Below, one piece after another: positions 17,407 through 25,705 of a stretch of DNA of 64,000 nucleotides; the stretch's first letter is position 1; each line of letters starts with the position of its first letter. The position numbers and the translations under genes were made by a program. A model generated the notes under the pieces. The model saw only the letters and a program-made list of their open reading frames with translations. It searched no databases and had not been told where the DNA came from. This DNA comes from Nocardia mexicana NBRC 108244. Its GTDB lineage: Bacteria; Actinomycetota; Actinomycetes; Mycobacteriales; Mycobacteriaceae. Where the stretch lies: positions 124,001-188,000 of the forward strand of contig NZ_BDBV01000019.1 of assembly GCF_001613165.1 (NCBI RefSeq). The letters are read 5' to 3'.

Positions 17407-17872
17407 CGACCGCCCAGCGTCACCCGAGGCCACCGTCCGGCCGAATCGACCGTTCGGTTACATCCCCGAGCGGGCTACGGCACCAGCCATCGACAGTGGC
17501 GCCGACGCAGCCGATTCTTCCCGGGTCACCCTGTGCCGCTGAGGTTCTCGGCCGCAGACCCTGCCCGCATGTGATCGAGACCCGACCATGTGCAGAATAC
17601 GCGCAATCCGCTCGTTTCGGACACCGGCGGCCGATCATCCGCCGCGTCGTACACCGCCGACGACACACCCTCCAGTCCAGCATGACACGCACCAACCGGT
17701 CGGCAGAGCCTCAACTCCCGCACCCCGTACCGGTTCTCGCACCCCCTACAAACGCTTGTACGTGGTGCGTGAGCATGCACGGGGTGCGGGAATGTGCGCT
17801 CTGCCGACCGGTAGGCGGCACCCCTGGCGAACGCATCGCTCTCGTCGGGCGTGTAGATCAGTGCTGCATCGA
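17407..17872. other. 466-bp region without a convincing gene
   Basis: Between whiB and the zinc-ribbon membrane protein gene no frame has convincing coding features. The main content is the long palindromic element at 17695-17812. A 117-codon minus-strand frame (17526-17879) overlaps that element and looks like a chance frame. Confidence 0.6.
17695..17812. repeat. 118-bp nested palindromic element
   Basis: The outer arms ACCGGTCGGCAGAGC (17695-17709) and its exact reverse complement (17798-17812) enclose inner arms TCCCGCACCCCGT (17716-17728) and its exact reverse complement (17779-17791). A third, weaker pairing (GCACC...TACAA with TTGTA...GGTGC) lies inside. The whole forms a long hairpin on either strand. 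Shorter relatives occur at 18421-18461 and in the 25706-26080 array, sharing CCCGCAC and GGGTGCGGG blocks. Confidence 0.75.
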
Positions 17873-18376
17873 TCACCACGGCTCGTCAGTGAGCGACACC
17901 GGATGTCTGGGTACGAGGGGGCGCGCCGTACCTTCCCCGGTGATTCCGGTCTCCTCCTGTCGGCCATACAGGACCAACCAGTACCCCGTAAGGAGTGCCA
18001 CAGCCGCTAATACCAGCAGAGGCAGCATCTTGAATCCGCCGTACGCGCCGAACAGCACAACCGTGAGAACGAATAGTGACCAGCCGACGGCCTCACAGAC
18101 CCTACGGCGTGTCGCGCGGCGAAGCGCCTCCGCGTTGCTGAAGACGGTGTAGGTCAGGCTCTTTCCACACTCGGGACACCGAAGCGACCGCCGGACCGCG
18201 GGACGACCATCGGCAGGCCGGTAGACAACCCACGAAATTCTCGTGCAATACCAGGACCGCATGCCCGGCGACGACCGGATCCCCCGCCGATTCTTCATGT
18301 GGAAGACATAGACCTGCTGGCGTCGCACACGCGGCAATGACATGTCGACCCGCTCCCGAACAGTCTGCACCGACAA
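17873..18376 (-). CDS. Membrane protein with an N-terminal zinc-ribbon-like motif
   Basis: 167 residues (an internal ATG at 18343 is also a possible start). The N-terminal half is basic and contains SLRCPECGKSLTYTV, a CxxC knuckle, plus an upstream WYCTRISW stretch. The C-terminal half has two hydrophobic helices at about residues 99-117 and 120-137 and a polar tail. No family name can be given with confidence. It stands alone between two repeat-bearing gaps. Confidence 0.55.
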   Translation of the reverse strand: MSVQTVRERVDMSLPRVRRQQVYVFHMKNRRGIRSSPGMRSWYCTRISWVVYRPADGRPAVRRSLRCPECGKSLTYTVFSNAEALRRATRRRVCEAVGWSLFVLTVVLFGAYGGFKMLPLLVLAAVALLTGYWLVLYGRQEETGITGEGTARPLVPRHPVSLTDEPW

Positions 18377-18839
18377 TCCTCAGCGGGCACAGTAGCGCCC
18401 GATCGCCGGACCGGTCCGCTTCAACTCCCGCGCCCCTACAAGCCATGCGCCGGGTGCGGGCCGTAGCGCGTGTGGACGCCGCGTTCAGTGGCGGACCTGC
18501 CATGTCACCGCCGAACATTCCGAGACTCCGCCACAGACTTCGAGACTCTACGGTGGCCACGAAAAGGACTCAGCGGCGGTCGTACCGGGCAGGACATGAC
18601 CTCGCAAAGCTCTCAGCCGTCTCACCAAGGTCTACATCGCGGCTGTGCCGTACCGCAGTGAGTTGCCGTAACACGGGCCGTGGCCGCGCAATCCGAGAGC
18701 TTCGTCGGTGCTGGACCTTCCCCGGGACCAGCACCGACGATGCCTAGGACGGCCGCACTTGAAGATCCAACTCGGCCACTCCGGTGTTCACCCTACCCGC
18801 CCATGCCGACAAAACAGGCAGTTAGCCGATCGGAAGCTG
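18377..18839. other. 463-bp region without a convincing gene; holds a shortened palindromic repeat
   Basis: No frame here has recognisable protein features. At 18421-18461 the sequence repeats the start TCAACTCCCGC, the middle CCCTACAA and the end GGGTGCGGG of the 17695-17812 element with the intervening parts missing, so it looks like a deletion derivative. Nothing else was identified. Confidence 0.5.
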
Positions 18840-20210
18840 TCAGTGCCCGAAGTGCCGCGCCCCGATGGGATCCGCGGCCGCCCGCCGGTCCAGCAGCCGG
18901 ATCTTGGCCTCGATCTGCGTGTACAGCTCCGAGTCCCGGTCCACGACGGCGCGATAGGCCAGCCATGCCGCGGCATCGTCGCGTCCGTCGGGGCCGCTGG
19001 TCCAGCGGCCCAGCACGGCCGGATCGCTCGACCCCAGCACGGCGGCGCGCAGCCGCACCCGCAACTCCTCGCGAATGTCCATCACTCCCGGTGCGCCGGA
19101 ACGCGGCAGCACCGGCCCGGCGTAGGACCGCACCGCGGCCTCCACGTCCCCGGCATCCAGGGCCGTCCGCAGCGCGGCGACATCCGTGCCGACGGTCACC
19201 CGCAGCCGATACGGGCGCGAACCGAAGGCCTCGGGCCCGACCACCCCGCGCAGCCGCGACATCGCCGCGCGAATGGTGGCGCTGTCGAGGTCGGTGTCGT
19301 CGAGCAGCAGCGCCAGATGATCGGACGACAGGCCCGCGGGATGTTCGGACAGCAGCAGCAGGATCTCGGCGTGCCGCTGCGACAGCACAATTCGGCCACC
19401 GGGCGTGCTCAGTTGCGGCTGCCCCAGTCCGAGCAGTTCCAGCCGCAATCGGCCCGGACGCCGCTCCCCGGACGAACCCGCCACGGCCGCAGCGCGATCC
19501 GACTCCCGTTCGGCACGCATCGACACGAGCAGCAGCTCGAGTTCCGCCGCCGTGGCCGTGGCCTTCACCAGCGCCAGGATCTCCGGCCGAGCCACGCGAA
19601 TCCCGCCCGCGACCATCAGCACGCCGATCAGACGGCCGTGCGGATCGTGCACGGGCGCCGCCGCTCCCGTGATCCGATGCATCCGGTGCAGCACGTGTTC
19701 GGGACCGTGGATCCAGGTCGCCCGGCCGGTGCGGACCACCAGCCCCACCGCGTTGGCGCCGATGCGGCGCTCGCTGAGATCGTCGCCCTCGCGCAGCCCC
19801 GAGTCGGCCACCGCCGCAATCCGATTCGGGTTGCCGAGCACCCACAGCGCCCGGCCGTACTGATCGGCGACCACGACGGTCATGCCGGTGCTGGCGGCGT
19901 CCTGCAGCAGCAGCTTGTGCACCAGCGGGAGCACCGCCGCCATCGCATGCCCGTCGCGGTAGCGCCGCAGATCGGCGTCGCGCAGGCCGCGGCCGTCGAC
20001 AGCGGCGGCGGGGTCGACGCCGTCGCGCACGCTGCGCAGCCAGGAGTCCAGGATCAGCGGCCGCAGCAGGCCCGGCAGCCGATGCAGTTGTTCGCCACCG
20101 GCCTCGAGATATCGATGTGCCTGGGCAGCATGGGTTTCCAATGCGCCGAGCCGAGCCTCGGGCTGCGCGTCCTGCTGCGTGGCAGCGCCACCGGCGAGAT
20201 TGCTGACCAT
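18840..20210 (-). CDS. GAF domain transcriptional regulator with a C-terminal winged-helix-like domain
   Basis: 456 residues from the ATG at 20210, chosen because AAAGGT lies just upstream; a longer frame to 20288 is arginine/cysteine-rich and less protein-like. The N-terminal 80 residues include ILDSWLRSVRDGVDP, typical of AcoR-like sensory regulators. The GAF domain follows (about residues 95-215), with GANAVGLVVRTGR and APVHDPHGRLIGVLMV. The C-terminal half has QRHAEILLLLSEHPAGLS and SATIRAAMSRLRGVVG, a bacterial transcriptional activator-like winged helix. Such proteins often control alcohol or aldehyde oxidation genes, which are not seen nearby. Confidence 0.78.
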   Translation of the reverse strand: MVSNLAGGAATQQDAQPEARLGALETHAAQAHRYLEAGGEQLHRLPGLLRPLILDSWLRSVRDGVDPAAAVDGRGLRDADLRRYRDGHAMAAVLPLVHKLLLQDAASTGMTVVVADQYGRALWVLGNPNRIAAVADSGLREGDDLSERRIGANAVGLVVRTGRATWIHGPEHVLHRMHRITGAAAPVHDPHGRLIGVLMVAGGIRVARPEILALVKATATAAELELLLVSMRAERESDRAAAVAGSSGERRPGRLRLELLGLGQPQLSTPGGRIVLSQRHAEILLLLSEHPAGLSSDHLALLLDDTDLDSATIRAAMSRLRGVVGPEAFGSRPYRLRVTVGTDVAALRTALDAGDVEAAVRSYAGPVLPRSGAPGVMDIREELRVRLRAAVLGSSDPAVLGRWTSGPDGRDDAAAWLAYRAVVDRDSELYTQIEAKIRLLDRRAAADPIGARHFGH

Positions 20211-20222
20211 GCACCTTTCTTT

Positions 20223-20242
20223 CCGGTACCGGACTGTACCGG
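20223..20242. promoter_or_regulatory. Perfect inverted repeat between mftF and the GAF regulator gene
   Basis: CCGGTAC (20223-20229) and GTACCGG (20236-20242) are exact inverted repeats with a 6-base loop. The site lies 9 bp after the mftF stop and 13 bp before the GAF regulator start, on the same strand. It could be an operator or a short terminator; it has no T tract. Confidence 0.4.
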
Positions 20243-20250
20243 GTGCGGGG

Positions 20251-21648
20251 TCAGTGCGGCGGCACCGCGGGCCGCAGGGCGGCGACATTGCGGGCCCTGG
20301 CGGCGCCCCACCACAGGCCGGTGCCGTAGGCGAGATCGTCGAGCCGCTTGCAGATCAGATACCGCACCGGGTCCAGCCCGCCCGCGTCGCGGTGGGTGAA
20401 CCAGTCGGCCAGCCCGTCGGCGACAGCCATGGTGAGCGCCAGGCGCCGGATGCGCGGCGAGGCCACCATCGCCAGCACCGTGACGGGCCAATAGTGGCGG
20501 CACATCGCCGAGACGATCCGCCACACCCCGCCGGAGAAGCCGCGCGCCAACTGGATCGCGGCCACCCGGGTCGGGTTGTCGAGCTCGGCGAAGACCCGAC
20601 GCAGCCGCACCAGCGCCGCGACCAGCGTGGCCACGCCGCCCAGCACACCCCAGCGGGAGGCGGTCGACAGCAGCGCCGTGGCCACCACCGACCAGAACGG
20701 CACCGACAGCGGCGCCACCATCCCGGCGTGCCGGCGGGCCAGCGGCGCCGCGCCCGCGCCGTGGGAAACCTTGCCCCCGAACCATTTTCCGAACGACACC
20801 GGATGGTCGCAGGCGACATGCGCGGCCGGTTCGTAGCGCAGCCGCCAGCCGGCCTGCTCCAGCCGCCAGCACAGATCGATATCGGCCGCGGAACGCATCT
20901 CCTCGTCGAACCCGCCCTCCGCCAGCAGCGCCCGACGCCGCACCAGCAGCGCCGCACCCGGCACGTGCGAGACCGCGCCGCGCGAGGTCACCGCCGCCTC
21001 GCGACGGCCGTGGTCGAGCGTCGAACGGGTCTGTTCGTAACGGCTCAGCACGGTGGAGTCCGGATCGCGCGTGACGATGCGGGGCGCCACCAGCGCCACC
21101 TCGGGATCGCTGAAATGTCCCAGCATCACCTCGAGCCAGCCCGCCTTCGGCACCACGTCGGAGTCCAGGAAGGCCACGAATTCGGTTGTGGCCGCGCGCA
21201 GTCCCGCGTTGCGCGCGGCGGCCGGTCCGTGGCGGCGGTCGTGGCGCAGCACCGTCACCCGGCAGCGGCCGCGGGTGCGCGGAATCGGCACCGGGCGATC
21301 CGAGCCGTCGTCGACCACCACCACGCTGTGCCCGCGCAACGTACCCAGCAGCCGCTCCAGCCCGGCCGCGTCGTTGCAGTGCGGGATCACCACGGTGACA
21401 TCCTCGGGCGAGGGCAGCAGCCGCGGACGCGGGTTGGCCACACCGGAATCGAGCAGCCGTCTGGCAACCCCCGCCGAGGCCGGATCCGTCACCTCGAGAA
21501 ACCCGTCACCGATCAGGGCGGCAGCCTCCGGCGCAAGTCGCAGCAACCTCGTCGGCGAACCACCGACGAGGAACCGCCCACCGGAGTAGGTGCGCACCCG
21601 CGGATCGATACGTACCCCGAACCCGTCGGGCAGTCGATCATGGCGCAT
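20251..21648 (-). CDS. mftF: Mycofactocin glycosyltransferase MftF
   Basis: 465 residues from the ATG at 21648. The N-terminus (RLPDGFGVRIDPRVR, then GGSPTRLLRLAPEA) matches MftF proteins and fixes the start; upstream in-frame codons have no family match. A GT2 domain follows, with VTVVIPHCNDA, VVVVDDGSD, the DxD-type FLDSDVV and the SAADIDLCWRLEQAGW acceptor-site motif. The C-terminal third has hydrophobic helices. MftF adds a chain of glucose units to the mycofactocin redox cofactor. No mftA, B, C, D or E gene is visible in this window, so the gene is detached from the usual cluster. Confidence 0.85.
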   Translation of the reverse strand: MRHDRLPDGFGVRIDPRVRTYSGGRFLVGGSPTRLLRLAPEAAALIGDGFLEVTDPASAGVARRLLDSGVANPRPRLLPSPEDVTVVIPHCNDAAGLERLLGTLRGHSVVVVDDGSDRPVPIPRTRGRCRVTVLRHDRRHGPAAARNAGLRAATTEFVAFLDSDVVPKAGWLEVMLGHFSDPEVALVAPRIVTRDPDSTVLSRYEQTRSTLDHGRREAAVTSRGAVSHVPGAALLVRRRALLAEGGFDEEMRSAADIDLCWRLEQAGWRLRYEPAAHVACDHPVSFGKWFGGKVSHGAGAAPLARRHAGMVAPLSVPFWSVVATALLSTASRWGVLGGVATLVAALVRLRRVFAELDNPTRVAAIQLARGFSGGVWRIVSAMCRHYWPVTVLAMVASPRIRRLALTMAVADGLADWFTHRDAGGLDPVRYLICKRLDDLAYGTGLWWGAARARNVAALRPAVPPH

Positions 21649-22034
21649 TCCAGGGATGCTATGCGCTGATCGGCATTCGGTCATCCCGTGTCGAAAAAAA
21701 CGGACCGAATTCGATGCGAATACCGCGGCCGCCGACGGATCCTCCCGCAGACGACCGGGCAGCAATTCTCCGAAGTTGCTGGCAATCCATCGGCAATCGA
21801 CACTCCGGCCGTGACGCAGAACACCTTCGGCCCGTATGCAGTTCACCATTGGCTAATGCAGTCTTGCGACCGCAGCGATGCGCCGCGCGGTGCCGTCGCA
21901 CACACACCGGCCAGCGCTTCCGCACGCGTTCTAGACTGCGGGGGTATCGGCAGGTTGAACGAACAGCAGATGACGGATGGCCGTCGTCATGAAACACCGA
22001 GGCGGGAGCTTGCGTAACCACGGAGGGCCTGAGA
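21649..22034. other. 386-bp region between mftF and a TetR gene
   Basis: Divergent promoter region. No mftA-like small ORF (C-terminal IDGMCGVY) is present on either strand. An imperfect inverted repeat at about 21967-21990 (GATGACGG and CCGTCGTCAT) and the first copy of the LRNHGGP-encoding element (22001-22030) lie close to the TetR start. Nothing else was identified. Confidence 0.5.
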
Positions 22035-22106
22035 ATGCCGCGGGCCGGATACGGCGCTGCGAGCGCCGGGCCTGGAGGCGGCGGCTTGCGTAACCACGGC
22101 GGGCCG
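22001..22106 (+). repeat. Two copies of a dispersed element encoding LRNHGGP-like peptides
   Basis: The 15-mer GCTTGCGTAACCACG occurs at 22008-22022 and 22084-22098, each preceded by a GGCGG block and followed by G-rich GGGCC. A third copy is inverted upstream of rpsL (35952-35985). Read from the TTG, the copies give LRNHGGPE, LRNHGGPG and LRNHAGPE, with differences partly at wobble bases (CCT, CCG, CCC for Pro). The second copy is in frame with the TetR gene; the first supplies the GGAGGG site before the ATG at 22035. Confidence 0.65.
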
Positions 22107-22724
22107 GGGAACGGGCCCAATCAAACACTCTCGGAATCCGAGATCGTCGAGGCCGCGCTGCGCGTGGTGCGCGAGGACGGCGTGGAAAAGTTGTCCATGC
22201 GCCGGCTGTCCCGCGAACTCGGCGTCTCGCCGATGGCCCCGTACTACTACGTCGCCGACAAACGCGAACTACTCGATCTGGTCGCCTCCGCGGCCCTGAC
22301 CGGAGTCCGGAAACCGCCGCCGGAGGCCGGGCCCTGGCAACATCGGCTGCGCGATCTCATCGATCAGATCGACGAAAAACTGCGCAAGCATCCGGGTCTC
22401 GGTGACGTACTCATCGAGCAGATGCTCGGCAAACAGCTCGATCTGATCGCCGCGGTAATGGAGATCCTGTTCGACGCGGGCTTCGACGACCGCAATGTGC
22501 TGGCCGCCTACGCCACCATTCACACCTATCTGTTCGGGCGCGCGCGCGTGAATCCGCGCGACCGTACGGCGCTCACCGATGCGCAGTTGCCGGATGCCGT
22601 GGCACGTGCCGTACACCACATCGGCGATCTGCGCGGCAAGTACACCTACGACTTCGGCATGGAGGTGCTGGTCGCCGGGCTGGAGGCCCAGCTTGTCCGG
22701 CAGCGGGATGGCCACGTACTATGA
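22035..22724 (+). CDS. TetR/AcrR family transcriptional regulator
   Basis: 229 residues from the ATG at 22035, which follows GGAGGG by 7 bp; a TTG at 22086 preceded by GGAGG is a plausible alternative that removes a glycine-rich leader. The helix-turn-helix domain contains RLSRELGVSPMAPYYYVADK, and a C-terminal helical ligand domain follows. The stop codon overlaps the KstR-type palindrome in front of kshB, 55 bp upstream of the kshB start. Whether this protein or KstR itself controls kshB cannot be told from sequence. Confidence 0.85.
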   Translation: MPRAGYGAASAGPGGGGLRNHGGPGNGPNQTLSESEIVEAALRVVREDGVEKLSMRRLSRELGVSPMAPYYYVADKRELLDLVASAALTGVRKPPPEAGPWQHRLRDLIDQIDEKLRKHPGLGDVLIEQMLGKQLDLIAAVMEILFDAGFDDRNVLAAYATIHTYLFGRARVNPRDRTALTDAQLPDAVARAVHHIGDLRGKYTYDFGMEVLVAGLEAQLVRQRDGHVL

Positions 22725-22746
22725 AACTAGAACACGTTCTAGTTTC
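22723..22746. promoter_or_regulatory. KstR-type operator upstream of kshB
   Basis: A perfect 24-bp palindrome: arms GAAACTAGAAC and GTTCTAGTTTC around AC. Its core TAGAACACGTTCTA matches the published KstR consensus TnnAACnnGTTnnA at every fixed position. It is centred about 45 bp before the kshB ATG. KstR represses cholesterol catabolism genes in mycobacteria and Rhodococcus. Confidence 0.85.
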
Positions 22747-22779
22747 GGTGGCTCCGGCTGCCAGGCGCGAGAGGACACC

Positions 22780-23835
22780 ATGACCACTGTCGAAGTACCG
22801 CACAGCTCACGATCGGCCGTGCTGCGGGTCTCCGCGGTCATCGCCGAAACGGGCGATGCCTGCTCGCTGGTCTTCGATGTGCCCGAGGATTTGCGCGAAC
22901 GGTTCACCTACCAGCCGGGCCAGTTCCTCACCCTGCGCATCCCCAGCGACCGGACCGGTTCGGTGGCGCGCTGCTACTCGCTGGCGAGTTCGCCGCACAC
23001 CGACGACCGGCCGAAGGTGACGGTCAAGCGCACCGTCGACGGATACGCCTCGAACTGGGTGTGCGACAACGTGAAGGCGGGCGACGAGCTCGAAGTGCTG
23101 CCACCCTCGGGGGTTTTCACGCCCAAGGACCTCGACGAGGACCTGCAGCTGTTCGCCGCAGGCAGCGGCATCACGCCGGTGATGTCGATCCTGAAGTCCG
23201 CGCTGGCGCGGGGCAGCGGCCGCATCGTGCTCGTCTACGCCAACCGCGACCCCGAATCGGTCATCTTCGCGAGCGAACTGCGGGAGCTGGCCGACAAGCA
23301 TCCGCAGCGGCTGGTCGTCGTGCACTGGCTGGAGACGCTGCAGGGGCTCCCGAGCGTCGAGGGGCTCGCGGCCGTGGTGGCGCCCTACGCCGAGCGCCGC
23401 GCCTTCATGTGCGGTCCGAAGCCCTTCATGGATCGCGTCCACGACGCGCTGGCCCAGGTCGGAGTGCCGCGCAACCGGACGCACGCCGAGATCTTCAACT
23501 CCCTCGCCGGTGATCCCTTCGCCGATGCGGCGCCGGTCGAGGTGAGCGAGGAAGAGCAGGCCGACGCCGCCACCGTCGAGGTGGAACTCGACGGCGAGAC
23601 CCACAACCTCAGCTGGCCGCGCAAGCAGACCCTGGTGGACATCATGCTGTCCAAGGGCCTCGACGTGCCGTACTCCTGCCAGGAGGGCGAGTGCGGATCC
23701 TGCGCCTGCACCGTCCTCGAGGGCAAGGTGGAGATGGACAACGCCGAAATCCTCGACCCCGAGGACATCGAGGCGGGCTACATCCTCGGCTGCCAGGCCC
23801 ACCCGGTCACCGACCACCTCAAGATCCAGTTCTGA
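22780..23835 (+). CDS. kshB: 3-ketosteroid 9-alpha-hydroxylase reductase KshB
   Basis: 351 residues. In order: an FAD-binding domain with RCYSLASSP (about residues 66-74), an NAD-binding domain with AAGSGITPVMSILKSAL and a CGPKPFM motif, and a C-terminal plant-type [2Fe-2S] ferredoxin domain with CQEGECGSCAC and a final cysteine in GCQAHP. The internal signatures (VKRTVDGYASNWVCD, LHWLE-like VVHWLETLQGLPS) closely resemble mycobacterial KshB. It passes electrons from NADH to the oxygenase KshA in steroid ring opening. KshA is not in the window. The KstR-type site directly upstream supports the call. It converges with the AlkD-like gene (4-bp gap). Confidence 0.9.
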   Translation: MTTVEVPHSSRSAVLRVSAVIAETGDACSLVFDVPEDLRERFTYQPGQFLTLRIPSDRTGSVARCYSLASSPHTDDRPKVTVKRTVDGYASNWVCDNVKAGDELEVLPPSGVFTPKDLDEDLQLFAAGSGITPVMSILKSALARGSGRIVLVYANRDPESVIFASELRELADKHPQRLVVVHWLETLQGLPSVEGLAAVVAPYAERRAFMCGPKPFMDRVHDALAQVGVPRNRTHAEIFNSLAGDPFADAAPVEVSEEEQADAATVEVELDGETHNLSWPRKQTLVDIMLSKGLDVPYSCQEGECGSCACTVLEGKVEMDNAEILDPEDIEAGYILGCQAHPVTDHLKIQF

Positions 23836-23839
23836 GGGG

Positions 23840-24613
23840 CTACCGCAGCTCTCGATAGTGCTGCCGTGCTTCGGGTTTCAGGTGTTCGGTGGCGTAACTC
23901 AGTGCGGTGCGGCCCATTTCGGGGGCGTGGTGGTCGAGGAAGGTGGTCAGCTGGGGGCGGGCGATGCGCTTGCCTACCTCGCGCAGCATCCAGCCGACTG
24001 CCTTCTGGATCAGGTCGCGGCGGTCGGTGAGCAGTCGTTCGCAGAGGTCGAAGGTGGTCGAGGCGTCCCCGGCCTTGATGAAGGCGAAGGTGGACAGCAG
24101 CGCCACCCGCCGCTCCCACAGCGAATCCTGCTGTGCCAGCTGGAAAAGGAGATCCCGGGGGCGGTCCAGCAGCCAGGGGCCGAGCACGTTCTCCGCGGAG
24201 ACGTCGACCAGATCCCAGTTGTTCACCCGCCCTCGACGCACCGCCGCCAGATACAGGTCGACGATCTTCTCCTGCGCCGCAACGTCATAGGTGCGGGGCT
24301 TCATGGCCCGTGCCATGGCGGCATTCAGCACGACCAGGCCCGCCAGGCGATGTTCGTGGACCGCACTGTCGAGCAGCACGTCGATCTCCGAAAGCGGCAG
24401 CGCCGCAAACCGCTTCGCCACCGACCGGGTCTGCGGCACCCGCACGCCGATGAACACGTCCCCCTCGCCGTACTCCCCCGGCCCGGTCTTGAAGAACCGC
24501 TGCAGGTGCACCGCATCGCCCGCGTCCGCCACTTCGGCCAGCGCGGCCTGCACGGCCGCCGCGGTCATCGGAGTACCGTCGACCGCACTACCCGTCGGAT
24601 CCTTGCCGCCCAC
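23840..24613 (-). CDS. DNA alkylation repair protein, AlkD-like (HEAT-like repeats)
   Basis: 257 residues from the GTG at 24613, which follows GGGAGG closely; an ATG at 24568 gives 242 residues. The sequence HLQRFFKTGPGEYGEGDVFI is the hallmark opening of AlkD-like alkylpurine glycosylases. NNWDLVDVSAENVLG (with the conserved WDLVD), AFIKAGD and QKAVGWMLREVGK also belong to this HEAT-repeat family. It should remove alkylated purines from DNA. A 218-bp gap separates it from the racemase gene upstream. Confidence 0.88.
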   Translation of the reverse strand: MGGKDPTGSAVDGTPMTAAAVQAALAEVADAGDAVHLQRFFKTGPGEYGEGDVFIGVRVPQTRSVAKRFAALPLSEIDVLLDSAVHEHRLAGLVVLNAAMARAMKPRTYDVAAQEKIVDLYLAAVRRGRVNNWDLVDVSAENVLGPWLLDRPRDLLFQLAQQDSLWERRVALLSTFAFIKAGDASTTFDLCERLLTDRRDLIQKAVGWMLREVGKRIARPQLTTFLDHHAPEMGRTALSYATEHLKPEARQHYRELR

Positions 24614-24831
24614 AACACCTCCCGCTCGGAGTGGAAGATCATCCACCGCCAGTATTGCCGGTGTGCCCCCCCAAGCCGTCTTCAGCCGTTCATTTCCGGC
24701 GTGTGGATGTCCCACTTCGAGATCAACCGGCCTACGCGGTCACTTTCCCGATCGAGACGGCATTTTCTGCCTCGACAGACCGAACAGCGCCCGTCCAGGC
24801 CGTTCAGGGGGCGGCCGCAGCGGCTCCGTGT

Positions 24832-25617
24832 TCAACCGGCAGCGTCGGCAGCTTGGAAGGCCGTCGCGCCCAGGACCCGGCCCGACTCGTAGGCGGCGGC
24901 AGCGGACGGCAGCACGCCCGGGCGGCCGCTGTTCAGCACCGTGACAGCGCCCGCACCGCCGCTCGGGCGACCCAGCGCGTCGATGCGCCGAAGCGTCTGG
25001 GCGGCAACGGCTTCGGCGCTGTCGAACAGGCGCATCTCGTTCGGCAACGCGGCCAGAATCGCATCCAGCACCAGCGGGTAGTGGGTGCAGCCGAGTACCA
25101 CGCCCTCGGTGCCCGGCGGGGTGCGCTCGGCGGCCCGCACGATCGCCTCCTCGATCGCGGGCAGGTCGCCCCGGTCGATGGCGTCGGCCAGTCCGTGGCA
25201 CGCCACGCCGGTCACCTCGGCGTCGCCGCCGAACCGCGCGATCAGATCGGCCTGGTACCGGCTGGCGGTGGTCGCGGCGGTCGCCCAGACCGCCACCTTC
25301 CGGCAGGCCGCGGCCGCGGGCTTGATGGCCGGGACCGTCCCGATCACCGGAATCTCGGGACCCACCTCGACCCGCACCTGCTCCAGCGCGGTCACACTGG
25401 CGGTATTGCACGGCAGCACGATCACCTCCGCGCCCAACTCCAGCGCACGCCGCGCGGCCCCCAGCACTCTGTCCACGACCCACTGCTCCGGCTTCGGCCC
25501 CCACGGGGCGCCGTCCGGGTCGGTCTGCAGCAGCAGATCCAGATCGGGCCGCAGCTTCCGCAGCCACGCCCCGGTGGGCAGCATCCCCAGTCCGGAATCG
25601 ATGAGCGCGACGATCAC
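24832..25617 (-). CDS. Glutamate racemase-like protein (Asp/Glu racemase family)
   Basis: 261 residues from the GTG at 25617. It has the opening ALIDSGLG (Asp7), the two catalytic cysteines in VLPCNTAS (C70) and VLGCTHYPLV (C177), and the surrounding motifs of MurI, which supplies D-glutamate for peptidoglycan. The region after SGLG (MLPTGAWLRKLRPD) departs from the usual MurI sequence, so it may be a paralogue and not the essential copy. The minus-strand frame stays open far upstream (to 26004), but that part is the palindromic repeat array and gives repetitive basic peptides, so the short start is used. Confidence 0.8.
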   Translation of the reverse strand: MIVALIDSGLGMLPTGAWLRKLRPDLDLLLQTDPDGAPWGPKPEQWVVDRVLGAARRALELGAEVIVLPCNTASVTALEQVRVEVGPEIPVIGTVPAIKPAAAACRKVAVWATAATTASRYQADLIARFGGDAEVTGVACHGLADAIDRGDLPAIEEAIVRAAERTPPGTEGVVLGCTHYPLVLDAILAALPNEMRLFDSAEAVAAQTLRRIDALGRPSGGAGAVTVLNSGRPGVLPSAAAAYESGRVLGATAFQAADAAG

Positions 25618-25705
25618 CCCGCCAACTCTAATTAGCGCCCTCCCCACCCCACGCCGCACCCACCCCACCCGGAGGAAACAGCCACCCATTCCCTCACCCC
25701 TACCC

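Noticed and set aside
17526..17879. 117-codon minus-strand ORF
   Set aside because: It covers the nested palindrome at 17695-17812 and shows no conserved pattern.
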